Below, one piece after another: positions 35,022-44,988 of a DNA stretch of 64,000 bases. Each line of letters starts with the position of its first letter. Position 1 is the stretch's first letter. This DNA comes from Zychaea mexicana (taxonomy: Eukaryota > Mucoromycota > Mucoromycetes > Mucorales > Lichtheimiaceae). The stretch spans positions 1-64,000 of the forward strand of contig NW_026516747.1 of the NCBI RefSeq assembly GCF_025766255.1, written 5' to 3'. The position numbers and the translations under genes are program-made. The notes beneath the pieces were generated by a model. That model ran no database searches. It was given only the letters and a program-made list of their open reading frames with translations, and had not been told where the DNA came from.

Positions 35022-35562
35022 ATGAACAACAACAACAACAACATCTCCTTTACAAAATTTCTGGAATTTGAATTGTGGGATGAATCCATGTTGGAACCAT
35101 TCGATCCGAGTAAGTTCAACTAAACATTACTATCAAAAAACAGCGCGTTACTCATCTATTTCCATTATATATAGCTACACCTACGGATATTCTTCCGGAA
35201 GAAGACCTGGGCAACCTGGTTTACCTTGTAGTTGACAAAATGGAAACCAGTACGTCCCAAACACATTTTACCATTATTCAAAAGATGCGTGCAACTTGTT
35301 AATTTTTAGTTTACTGATGTAACAAAAACATATCTTCTGTCTAGGTCAACTGGTCCATAATCAAGGTAGCCAGGAAGACCAGGTCAGCAACAACAATTAT
35401 GGGGTTAACAGAACCTTTCATACTGACTCCAAACAAGCATACTTGATCCACCTCTACTTTAATATGGGGTGGTCAATACGAAAGGCAGCGGAGGAAGCAA
35501 AGATCCCGAAATCAACAGCACAAAGATACATAAAAAATAAAAAAAATAAAAAAGATAAATAA
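35022..35562 (+). CDS. Transposon-borne helix-turn-helix protein (126 residues)
   Basis: Three exons, 35022-35109, 35175-35249 and 35345-35562, join in phase with GTAAGT/GTACGT donors. The protein begins with Met and six Asn, continues FTKFLEFELWDESMLEPFDP and TDILPEEDLGNLVYLVVDKM (acidic). It ends with LIHLYFNMGWSIRKAAEEA and KIPKSTAQRYIKNKK, a helix-turn-helix close to the transposase motif (LLIPERTAQRYWKRF). It looks like an acidic region joined to a transposase-type DNA-binding helix without a catalytic domain. It could act as a repressor or co-factor of transposition; that is inferred. Confidence 0.6.
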
Positions 35563-35839
35563 ATAAGCTTTCTTGGAAAAAATTACTTTGACTGGTTTGA
35601 GTCATAGATAAATGGTGGTGGTATGAGTGAGTAGGACTATAGGAATATTCAGGGACAAAATGGTTGTAGATAGCAATAATGATCAATTAAAAATATGATA
35701 TAACATCTAGTCTTACTATTTTTATATATTCCTGTAACCATAGATTTATATTGTGGTATGAGTGTGGGTGTGGGTGTGAGTGACATGTGAGATTGAGCTT
35801 GGGTTACATTTTAAAAACATATAAAGCAGCATACCTGCA

Positions 35840-36187
35840 ATGGCAAGAATTGTTTCACTCATTCTCAAGATGTCGCTTAATCTCTGGCGTTACTTCATTA
35901 CGTCGTATCACATCGTCACAGCTCTGCAAATAAAAGGTATTACATCTATTCTTATTAATCTTATTTATTCTTCTTTTGTTTATACTTCTATTATAGAGCG
36001 CCATCAAACAGATCTCGAATATCGCGTATACTTCGACAAAGAACTATATTTCCTACTAGATGAAATAGATGGAGAGGAGCTGCTGGATGTAATCTGGCGA
36101 CGACCAGTCAAGCTGCCAGTGAAGACCAAAGAACCGTTCACCGAGTTTTGGCCGAATGGAATGAAGTCCGCTGGACATTGCTTCTAA
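35840..36187 (+). CDS. Transposon-borne small protein of unknown function
   Basis: Two exons (35840-35936, 35997-36187) give 95 residues with a clean donor and a TATAG acceptor. The intron is also open and a multiple of three, so a 115-residue unspliced form is possible. Sequence: MARIVSLILKMSLNLWRYFI (hydrophobic and basic) then YRVYFDKELYFLLDEIDGEE and EPFTEFWPNGMKSAGHCF. I do not recognise it and see no helix-turn-helix. It is the last gene before the right terminal repeat and is read in the same direction as the two preceding small genes. Confidence 0.4.
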   Translation: MARIVSLILKMSLNLWRYFITSYHIVTALQIKGITSILINLIYSSFVYTSIIERHQTDLEYRVYFDKELYFLLDEIDGEELLDVIWRRPVKLPVKTKEPFTEFWPNGMKSAGHCF

Positions 36188-36517
36188 TGCAGGATCGGCT
36201 TTTGTGGATTGAAGAAATTTTCGCAAGATTGAAGTTTCTCTTGTGATGTGAAGTACCTCTTGTATTGTAAATAAAACCTTTTACATACACATGATCATTA
36301 TTTTTCGTTTGCGATATCTTTTTTTGCGATTCTTTTATGGTTCTCAGAGCATCTATGTTGCTATATAAGGGTGATGTGCTAATCATCTAGTAGAAACTTG
36401 CCACTCCTATTATCATGTCTCATACATCTTCCCATGTTTGTGATGTATTTAATGAGATGAACTGCTTTAGTATCTAATGTCATTTTTTAAAAATGATGCC
36501 GCTAATGATATAATTCA

Positions 36518-36743
36518 AACCGCCATTATGAATTTACTATTCTGCCATCAACCTGAAATTACGGCCGCCATTATGAATTTATTATTCTGCCATCAACCTG
36601 TAATTCGGCCGCCATTGTATTTTTTTCCTCCTGCCATTCACGAAAATCACACCGCCAATCACAAACACCCCCAACGACAAAGTGAAAAAAAAGCCCCGCC
36701 ATGATGGGAAAAAAAGCCCCGCCAATCATTAGGAAAAATCCTG
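36518..36743 (-). repeat. Right terminal inverted repeat of Tc1-like element
   Basis: Inverted copy of 30536-30761. Differences include CAGG for CAGA at the very end and GCCGAATTAC for GCCAAGTTAC inside. It has the same internal repeats. Confidence 0.9.
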
Positions 36744-38220
36744 TAGGTCTTGATCGCTTCAGGGCGGTAAAACCTGGATGGTGTTATCCACGCGATTTCA
36801 GCTGCTGCCTTGGAAGTTTCCATCACTCCTTTGCCCTTGAGCAGCTCGCGAAAATACGCATGAGCGCCGATGTGTTTTCGTAGCTCGTAGTCGCTCATGT
36901 TTCGCTCCTTGTCATTTTTCGAGTTCATTTGAGGCTGGACAATTGGGGTCAGTTTCAAGAATGCTTCTTCGACAGTCAGCACTGGCACAAAGTCCTCCGA
37001 AACAACCTCTACTTCATCAGCGCTATGAAAGAAGGAAGTAATCTCGTGGTTCCCTTTCTTCTTTTCCGATGCTTTCTGTAGCTGGTAGTATTTTGTGGTT
37101 CTGCCATGTACCCAATATTTGCCACGGGACTTGGAATCTCCTTTATTATCCCACATAATAGGAAACTTTTAGCTTGTTGTGGTCGCTGTCGTCGTTGTCG
37201 TTGTGGTTTCTGTTGCTTCTTCGAATGCAGTGAGAATCTCGAAGTCGTTTGGTTCTTGTTCGGTCGCGTCAGATGAAGTCCGGATCTCGACAATCGGCGA
37301 TTCTTCTAGTCTTGCGACTTTTTGAAATCGTCCGTTTTTTGAGCTTTGAAGCTGTTCTAAGGCGCGTTTTTGTTTGTTGGATCTGGGAGCCATTTTCGGG
37401 TTCTGTGATGATAGAGCTTTGATAATAATAAGAGACAAGATTAAATATCTTTGAGATGATGTTATAATCCAACAAAAGATAAAGCTTTTTTATCTTCTAG
37501 CTATTAAGACGACGATATCAATTCATCCGACTAGTGGATAAACTATGTGATAGAGGAAGGATCAAGGACGTATCAGAACTTCTCTTGAAGTCGCTATGTT
37601 ATTCGGGCACATCTTTGAAACCGGCATTAGTTGATGTAATTGCCGAGGTACCTGTTGATAGGTTCATTGTCCTGTTCACGTAAGGTCAATCATCCGAATG
37701 AGAGGTTTTACTCAATAGTGTTTAGCCGAGATGCTGTAGTATTCATATATGTGTGCTATAATGTTTAACCGAATATCTTATTGTTGATATTTTAAGCAGT
37801 GTGTGAATGTGGTTCATCACAGGCGTGCTTTTGGAAAAAATGGGTAAGAAGAGCAGTAACGCACTCATATTACTGGTTAAGCCAGCTATTTGTGAGTAAC
37901 CTTGGGTCATCTATGGTTACACACTGCCAAAAACATTTCTTCCCCTTGCCCAGCCGACTGTCGAAATCCTCCACCTACTTAATAGCTTTTCATATTCTGA
38001 CAAAACTTCAAAGGCTATCAGAGCAATGAGAAATGCTTCTCTCAAAAAACAAAAACGTACAATGTGTTAAGAATACCTTTATAAACATGTTCTACGTCGC
38101 AAAATATCGATAATTTCATTTCAGACAGCCCTGATAGGATTCCTTTTTTTCATATCGGTGATCGAATTTATTCATGGTTTAAGACAGTATGCACCATATA
38201 CATCAAAACTGCTATCATAG

Positions 38221-39883
38221 GGTACCAGCTCCACTCCTGCTCCCGCAGCACCACCAACAACAATTACTACTGAAAACCAAGATATGGAAGATGAGGGTGG
38301 TGATAATAGCGACAACAGTGATGATAGCGACGACGAAGATGAAGATGCACTTGGTAGTCAAAGAGGATCCCGACGAAATTCAACCACTACAATACCAGCC
38401 CCGTTAACAATAGGATTGATTCCTGAAGTTCACCAATATCTGCCAGCCGGATTCGACATAACTGATCGTTGGCATCGATATAAAATGAAGTCATTGGATA
38501 TTGCAAGCAAACATAACTTACATGTATCCTCCCACCTTCAAAAAGTAATGTAAGTATTATTTTAGAAGAAACAAATATTTAACAAAGAATGCATCTAAGC
38601 TTATTATTGAAATTGACTATAGGTCATTGTATCACGTCATGTTACTTTGTCCTGATACCAGTGATGATGATATGATCGAGTTATTTGGCATTGATATACT
38701 GGATACAATTTATACGGATTTCAAAAACAAATACTTTGATCGAAGCATTGAATTTGATACAAGCTTATTCAAGAAAATCAAAGATATTGTTGAAGTAAGT
38801 CGAGGATAAAATGAGAAATGAGGGAGAGAGAAGGAGATGCTTATTGCATCTTCCATTTATAGCAATTAAAAGAGGGTGACAAGGAAATGAGTCGCACCAA
38901 GGCTATCATCCAATTAGCCAACATGATGGAACGTACTCAAGATCACAATATTCCTATCCTTCAAATACTCATCAACTGGTAATCATTATGCAAATCACAC
39001 ATGCCATACCACTTATGAAAAAAGCATTATCTATTAACTAAAATCAACATCAGTGTCACCAAATTATCCAAGACTGAAAAGAATTACATTGTCAAGGAAA
39101 CCGAGCTCATCACTAATTATTTGGATCCAGTAATAAGTCCTATGTTTCATGATCCCGATAACAATCGTCTTTTCCGTTGGTAACAAAACTTAAGAGGAAA
39201 ATTACTGGGATAGTAGATATAAACACGATTATTGAACATATATTTGTTATTAAATATTTTTAGGTTAAATCAGAAGAACAATGCTGATACAAAAGAAGAA
39301 AGTACACGGCCCGATGGCGGTATGACTGTTGTTAATCAACTTCAAAACGTCTACGCTCTTGGATTTGTTGAGGTGAAGGCGATTGATGCGTGTGGAAACT
39401 GTACATTGACACATATGGATACCCTCCGGTTGGCAATCTTTTGTAAATCGACGTTGGATAAGGATGACGTTAAATGTGCGATAGGTGTTCAAGCTGTTGG
39501 TAAGTATAATAGCAAACCCATTAGTATTCACCAGGCCATGAATTATGACATGATACATGTATTGACCAGTCAAAAATTTTTCATTAGGGACTTATGTAAC
39601 ATTTTTTCTTTGCACCATTGAGCAAGAGGCATTATATCCTTTTGTGAAAATCGGACGATTGGATGTCCCTACCTCGTTCGAAAACCTTCCAAGCTTTTTA
39701 TCACAACTCGATACCTGTGCACGTATTATCAACACTTACAATACTTTTTGCGTAAAACGACGACAAGAAGAATCCGCACGTTCAATGATTAGACCAAGTT
39801 TAACTCAAGCACAACTGATGGATGTTTTACATCTTAAAGCTTCAGATACCTCACCTACTTTAAAGCTTACGCCAACTGCTTAA
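38221..39883 (+). CDS. RPD/EVK-family hypothetical protein, 5'-truncated but otherwise intact
   Basis: Exons 38221-38549, 38623-38794, 38863-38978, 39054-39179, 39264-39499 and 39588-39883 join in phase and end at TAA, giving 424 residues from the first visible exon. Exons 1-2 (about 95 residues, seen at 1973-2405) are replaced by the transposon end at 38196. Blocks: an acidic run after MEDEGGDN, YHVMLLCPDTSDDDMIELFG, LDPVISPMFHDPDNNRLFRW, then TRPDGGMTVVNQLQ followed by GFVEVK. The Asp of RPD and the Glu-x-Lys fit a PD-(D/E)XK nuclease-type core (inference). The C-terminal half continues TFFLCTIEQEALYPFVKIG. I associate this pattern with multicopy Mucoromycota genes of unknown function. Whether the truncated locus is transcribed is unknown. 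Confidence 0.6.
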
Positions 39884-42800
39884 AATCTACACACAATACA
39901 TAACAACTTCCTTTCCCAGTATGTAATCCTTCCTCGTTTTTATAAAATGCGCAACCCATCCACTTTTTTTTCCGAATATGCGATTCACTCACTTCATTTT
40001 ACCACATGTAAAGCTTCGTTCTTTTTTTCAAACTCATATTCAAATATCATCATACATCTCGCTTTTTAGTGACAAATATACTGTAAATAACATTTATTCT
40101 ATCCTTCAATCTGACAAATATATATATTCATCTATATTTTCTGTGATACTTGCATGTTATCATGGCTTTTTCTGTTGGGGGGAATCACCAATGCTTTACT
40201 TTTAAAGTGTGTTTAACAAACTAGTATGAGGAGATAGATCCCTTTTAAATGTTAAAGTTATAACTTGGGTATTGCGCATGAGAACCCTCTCACAAATTAA
40301 TTTCTCAGGTAGACATGATATATTACCTGGCGTTCCCCTGCACAGAATCAATGCTTTCGCGATCAACCCATCCATCATATATGAAATGCTGACACCTCAT
40401 GATAATGGCGTTCTGCAAGGCTCGTTTGAAATTATACTTCTTGGCGATGACCGTACATCCGTGGAAGTCGGCCTTGCAATCGTTGAAAATATGGCTTGTT
40501 TATGACCAGCAATAACAGTCGCAATTACCAGCGGCCGTCACCAAAACGTTGTTGTTGTTGATGGAAGGTAAAAAGGAATATGTAAAAGTGCTGTGTAAGC
40601 AACCGCATCTTTTGGGAGAGAAAAGGCGATGAATGAAAAGAAAGAAAAATACGGCACATTATATAAGAATTCAAAGAGCTAGTAGTGCAGCGTACGGTCC
40701 TTCCTTGTTTACACTTTCTATAGTTCAATTGACGGCTAAGCTAGAATTTGGCCGGTAAAGATTTTTCGAATCAACACCCTTGTGGCTCATGGGAGGAAAA
40801 ACGAAGAGAGAAACTTGATAAGCGATCTAGTGGACTCAGCACTCAGAAACAGGAGGATCGACGTATATTGTAGATTATGCCAATTTTGTGGCATTGAACA
40901 ACTCTTGATAGTGGCGAGGTATGTAGATTCCGAGTTGTAGTCCTTCTCCTTGGGAGTCAGACGCTCTACCATCTTCGTTTGGGGAGTTCGCCCCTCTATT
41001 TCTCTACTTTACAGTAGTGTACAGTATTAAAAATTCTATCCCCTACTCACATACTGTTTTTTGTACAGTATGACACCTGGTTAAAGACCCCTTTTACTCC
41101 CCATGCCGACGCTTTTGAATGTTACTGTCGCCAACAATACCACTCTAGGTTCCCAGTCTCTATTACTGGCTGCTGTTTGTCTGTTGTTGGGATGTATGGA
41201 ACTATTGATTAATCCTTATACAGGATATGTGCTCCTGATACAGTAGTCGCGCCAAAGAAGAGTCTTTTACGTAAAAAAACCTACCACACTACCTTTAACA
41301 GCCGCTCCGATGGACCCTTTTTCTGTAGTAAACATGTATTATGCATATCCAAAATCAGTTACATCATACGAGCTCATGCATTTATTCTATAGTATGAAGT
41401 ATTCGATGCTTCACAAATGCGGAGTGATGCGTATGCTTTTCTATGCTAACATAAAGGCACATGTTACCATTATTTATTTCGAAACTAAAGATTGCGTAAG
41501 TTATATATATCGGAATGAACCAGCGAATACTTTGTTTTATGATGTGTCATGTTAGCGTTGTACAAACAGATATCTTTCGCTTTCAAACGAGTGCATAAGC
41601 TAAACTAAGAAGTAAAGCTGTAACAAACCACTGCCAACGTTGTCATGGTAGATCAAGAAGTTCATGAGGAGCCACTAAAACTGATGCGGCATAGAAGAAA
41701 GGTAGAAAAAGGAATCGTCTGTCAGGTTTACTGCTATGATGGACACTTTTATACATATCGTGACTACCTATTGAATCCGTAGGGCACATATAAATCTTTC
41801 GTGATCTGCAGCTATGATACCGGCACAGTAGGGTTCGATTGGGAATCAACACTCGACGGCAGTTGACGTGATCTGGCATTTACCGCACAGTCATTGTACG
41901 GTAAAGTTCCTAGATGTCGACCAGTTCTTGCCGTTAAGAAACGCGCCTTCGCATTTTACTCGTCCAGTAATCCGGTAGCCAAAGATTATACCATGCTTTA
42001 TAATAGCATGCATACTTATTTGGCATATCTACTTAGCAAAAGAGCAACACAAATGAAAACAACTTTGGCTGGACGAATTACGAGTCCAGAGAATCAGTGT
42101 AATATTGGTGGTATTAGTTCAATATTTACAAACGAAAACGGATATTAGTTACCTGTGTGAGCATCAGTCCATGGCGGGAGCGTATGAGCTTCGAATTGCT
42201 TACTATACGGGCTTAGGATGAAAATAAATTGGGAAAATGCCCAAAGTCGCTTAATCTTGCAGAGTAGCGTATTTATACAAGAAGATGGAAACAGAAAATA
42301 GAAAGGACTATGATAGACGTAATACATTTTCCGTAGTAGCATAAATATTTGTGTTCTCTAAGATAATAGACCTGAATGGTCTTTTAAATACTTGTAATAC
42401 TGTACACGTTAGTGTAGTATATATGAAAGCAAAATCGCGATTAGCGTTGCGGCACGTTAGAAGTTAGTCAATAGAGCATTGCCCACCACAGCCACCCGCA
42501 CAAGCAAATAGCCCTAAAGGCTAACTCAGAAACAATCCATTCATACAGTAGTATCGTAAAAGTACATCTCCTCATTACCCAATAACCTTGTTATGCTATG
42601 GTAATATCATCTAGCATATTTGCTTGCCACTGGATATAGATAAAGCGGGTAGGGGTTTAACACACCTGTATTGCCGTTTTTGCATCGTTAGCACTTGCAC
42701 GCTCGCATCACATTATGGTGAAAAAAATTGTGCTATGTATTATGCGCAGAAAGAAGAAGATACGTTAATCCAACAATATACATTTGTTCTTTTTGACAGT

Positions 42801-43306
42801 GTGATCCCGAACTAGTACGCGACTCAGTGAAGGGGAATTAGTTTTATTTAAAAATTCCCAAGCAGGGGCAGATCACGTAAACACCTGACCTCCATTGTTT
42901 AAAAAGGTACAGTAGATCGTCATTTACGTACATAACACTTAAAGCCCCTCTGCTTGATCCATTATAATTAGCAGAAGTCGATCTACAATTATAAAATCTT
43001 GTTTAGTTGAAGCAAAGATAGTTTACTTTGTGTGCAATATACAATTTTGGTTCTTTGTGAAACAAAGTGTAATAGGTGGTAGTAGTGATTATTGATTCGG
43101 GGTTTTGAAAAAAGGTGAAAGAGAAACGGGAAAAGAAGACTGTGAGTGAGTAACTGGGGTGGGGTATATAGACCATACAGCAATAGTTTGAAAAGAAAAA
43201 AACGAGCTAATATACAAAGAGGCAAGGGATAAAGAATAAGAAAAGATGCAAAATGTTGGACATGTAGAGAAGAGTGAAAGAGGGAGATTGTGGATGGTGA
43301 GTGTGC
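39884..43306. other. Intergenic region, no supported gene
   Basis: Only short isolated frames. The longest with gene-like codon use is 40272-40505 plus (77 residues, ending LGDDRTSVEVGLAIVENM), which lacks splice partners or homology I recognise. The octamer TACAGTAG recurs here (41009, 41239, 42544, 42908). No transposon ends or tRNA were confirmed. Confidence 0.5.
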
Positions 43307-44650
43307 TCATCCAAAGGTGCTTACGATATTTGCTAACTGATTCAGGCCTTCAGAAGAAGAAGAAGAAGTGGGATTCTTTTGTCGTTGCTGCTGATGCGTC
43401 CCAGCATTACCCTTATGGATGTTATTATTATCGCTATTACTATCATGTTCGTTACGGTCATAAAAACGATATTGGTTTGGTGGTGATGACGGGGAAATAG
43501 AATAAGAAGATGGATTTGATACAAGGTGCTCGGCAGCAGAAGAAGTAGTAGTAGCAGTGGTAGTGGTAGAAGGAGTGGGCAATGATGGGCCAAGTAATGT
43601 TGTAGATGTCCCATGCTTGGTACCATTCGGAAAGGTGAGCGGTTTGTGTTGAAAGAACGTTGTAGTGGTCGTTGTGGGACCTTCTCTTATTGTCATAGTC
43701 GTAGTCATGGCTGCTACGGATGTTAATGAAGGTGTCGACTCGCTCAAAGTGGTAGTCGTCGGACTTGTAATCATCATTTGATGAATCGAGGGTAAATCAG
43801 GCCGTTGTCGATTCGAGCGGTGATAGTTGCTCAAATGTTGGTCGATTGTCAGCGGTCGTTCAACATCGAAAGGATCAGAGCGAATACGATGATGGGCGTG
43901 TAGTCTTGGTTTGGGCCGACTCGTGTCTTCTGTGCCGTTGTTGTGAGGATGACGGTGATGATGAACAACCGCAGCAGCAGCAGCAGCTGTGGTTGTTGCT
44001 GGTGAAGACGTTCCTAATGCTACTGCTGAAATTCGTTTATGTGAGCGTCTTGACCGAGGCGACATATGTGTACGATAATGCTGCATCATATTATCCTGCC
44101 GAGAAAATCGACTCTGACAACCAGGGAAGAGGCATGGAAAGTTCTTTTCACCAGTATGGATACGCATATGTCTTGCCAGATGCCCGCTATAAATTTTTTT
44201 AATATCACCATAGAAAACACAGTAAAAGCCTCTCTCTCTTTTTTTAGCACGTGTTTCAAACACACAATATCTTTACCTTGTCGTAAAACTTTTGCGACAT
44301 TCGGAGCAGTGATGGCGTCGTTTTGTTGTTTTGGTGGTCGGGGACGACGGCGCGGTACTGTCGTTATTGTTACTGTTGGTTGTGGAGGGAATGGAAGAGA
44401 CGCCAATGGGCGACGCAGGCTGATTCCACTGATTGGTCACGATGGGCAATGGTTCAGCCGTGGGTTGGTTGCTGCTGTAATGGTTGTGTTGTTCTTTTTC
44501 TAAACTGTCTGCTGCTGCTGTACTCGACAGTCTCCGCGCAGCAGTTGTTGACAAAGCATGATTTTCGGTGTTTAATAGACTGACTTGACGACCGGAACAA
44601 TCAGTGATCGAAAAAGAAGAAGAATCGTCTCGGGCTTCGTTCAACAGCAT
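43307..44650 (-). CDS. NRG1: Nrg1-like C2H2 zinc-finger transcription factor
   Basis: Two exons, 44650-44277 and 44186-43307, separated by a 90-bp intron (GTAAAG...TATAG) that splits the first zinc finger. The protein has 417 residues. Finger 1 has Cys115, Cys118, His131 and His135 (CSECRKSFTT then SGHLARHMRIH). Finger 2 has Cys143, Cys148, His161 and His165 (FPCLFPGCQSRFSRQDNMMQ then HYRTH). The SGHLARH and RQDNMMQHY signatures are those of yeast Nrg1/Nrg2, glucose- and stress-responsive repressors that bind promoters in the nucleus. Flanks are low-complexity, rich in Ser, Thr, His and Asn. Orthology to Nrg1 rests on the fingers only; paralogues of the same class are possible. Start is the first in-frame Met of exon 1. 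Confidence 0.8.
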
Positions 44651-44718
44651 GTTAGCGATAGTAAAGAGATATGTACAAGAGAAAGATGCCCGAAATGTAG
44701 TCAGAAGTGGGAAGAGAA

Positions 44719-44748
44719 GGAGAGAGAGAGAGAGAGGGGGGGGGTGGG
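44719..44748. repeat. (GA)n / G-run microsatellite
   Basis: GA repeats followed by a run of nine G and then GGGAT repeats, just upstream of the Nrg1-like start. Purine-rich tracts of this kind are common in fungal promoters. Function not shown. Confidence 0.8.
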
Positions 44749-44952
44749 GATGAGATGGGATGGGATGGGAAAATATTGAGAACCCTTTTCTGGAATACCC
44801 AAATTTAGCTCGAGTCCCTGCACTTCCCAGCCTCGGTACAACGCCTCAAAAAGCAAGTAAATTAGGTACTGCGTCCATCCAAAAGGAGAGTCATCAGAGG
44901 AGAGGGCTATAGTGGGGATACGGCGTTATTTCATACTGTGGTAATGGTGCAT

Positions 44953-44953
44953 A

Positions 44954-44988
<35 letters not shown>
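44953..44988. repeat. (TC)n microsatellite
   Basis: TC repeats with one TTT interruption, about 300 bp upstream of the Nrg1-like start. On the Nrg1 sense strand this is a GA tract. Confidence 0.85.

Larger units (their letters stand above)
30536..36743. mobile_element. 6.2-kb Tc1/IS630-like transposon with accessory genes
   Basis: Bounded by TA at 30534-30535 and 36744-36745, with inverted repeats of about 226 bp (30536-30761, 36518-36743) starting CAGAATTTTTCCTAATGATT on the left and CAGGATTTTTCC on the right. It is inserted in the coding region of the outer transposase, whose reading frame resumes on the other side, which fixes both ends. It carries a spliced D34E transposase and a helix-turn-helix protein on the minus strand, an inverted-repeat-rich centre, and three small spliced genes on the plus strand. 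The near-identical terminal repeats and intact transposase frame suggest recent activity. Tc1/mariner elements are usually 1-3 kb with one gene, so size and gene content are unusual. Confidence 0.9.
29068..37393 (-). pseudogene. Large DDE transposase gene, split by Tc1-like element
   Basis: Minus-strand gene from Met at 37393 (MAPRSNKQKR) to a stop at 29068 (RYRSHRRIGTED), interrupted at 30534-36745. Catalytic blocks are VTHDESTFYSND (first Asp), ALFLFDQSSNHSAYAP (second Asp) and CETNWIERYWGAGKR (Glu). This D..D..E arrangement with a C-terminal YRSHRR block is one I associate with a large uncurated family of fungal DDE transposases; TA target sites suggest the Tc1/mariner/pogo group. Damage: in-frame TAA near 37172 (CAA in the copy at 12211), the 6.2-kb insertion after ...EAIKTY, a 2-base shift near 29660 and a 1-base loss near 29265. 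It is inactive. The core matches the ends kept in 11983-12767. Confidence 0.75.
26894..38196 (-). mobile_element. DDE transposon broken by a LINE and a Tc1-like element
   Basis: Same family as 11225-12914 but inverted. The left end TGGTGCATACTGTC starts at 26894 after TA (26892-26893). The right end TAAGACAGTATGCACCA stops at 38196 before TA (38197-38198). Removing the LINE (26910-28930 plus one target duplicate) and the Tc1-like element (30536-36743 plus one TA) leaves a core of about 3.06 kb coding one large transposase on the minus strand. The flanks do not belong together: the left flank is unit position about 13770 and the right flank about 2478, so the element sits at a deletion or recombination junction. 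Confidence 0.85.
18295..39179 (+). repeat. Third array unit, disrupted by nested transposons
   Basis: Unit sequence runs from 18295 to 26891, equivalent to 3454-13770. It is replaced by transposon DNA at 26894-38196 and resumes at about 38199 with sequence equivalent to about 2478 of the first unit. About 3.55 kb of unit sequence expected between these points is absent. After 39179 the sequence leaves the repeat, so this is the right end of the array. Confidence 0.8.

Noticed and set aside
40272..40505. 77-residue frame with balanced codon use
   Set aside because: Isolated, no splice partners or recognised domain; too little for a gene call.
40925..40990. tRNA-like sequence on the minus strand (GATGGTAGAGCGTCTGACTC)
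   Set aside because: A box-A-like D-arm is present, but the anticodon stem does not pair properly and no T-arm GGTTCGANTCC follows.
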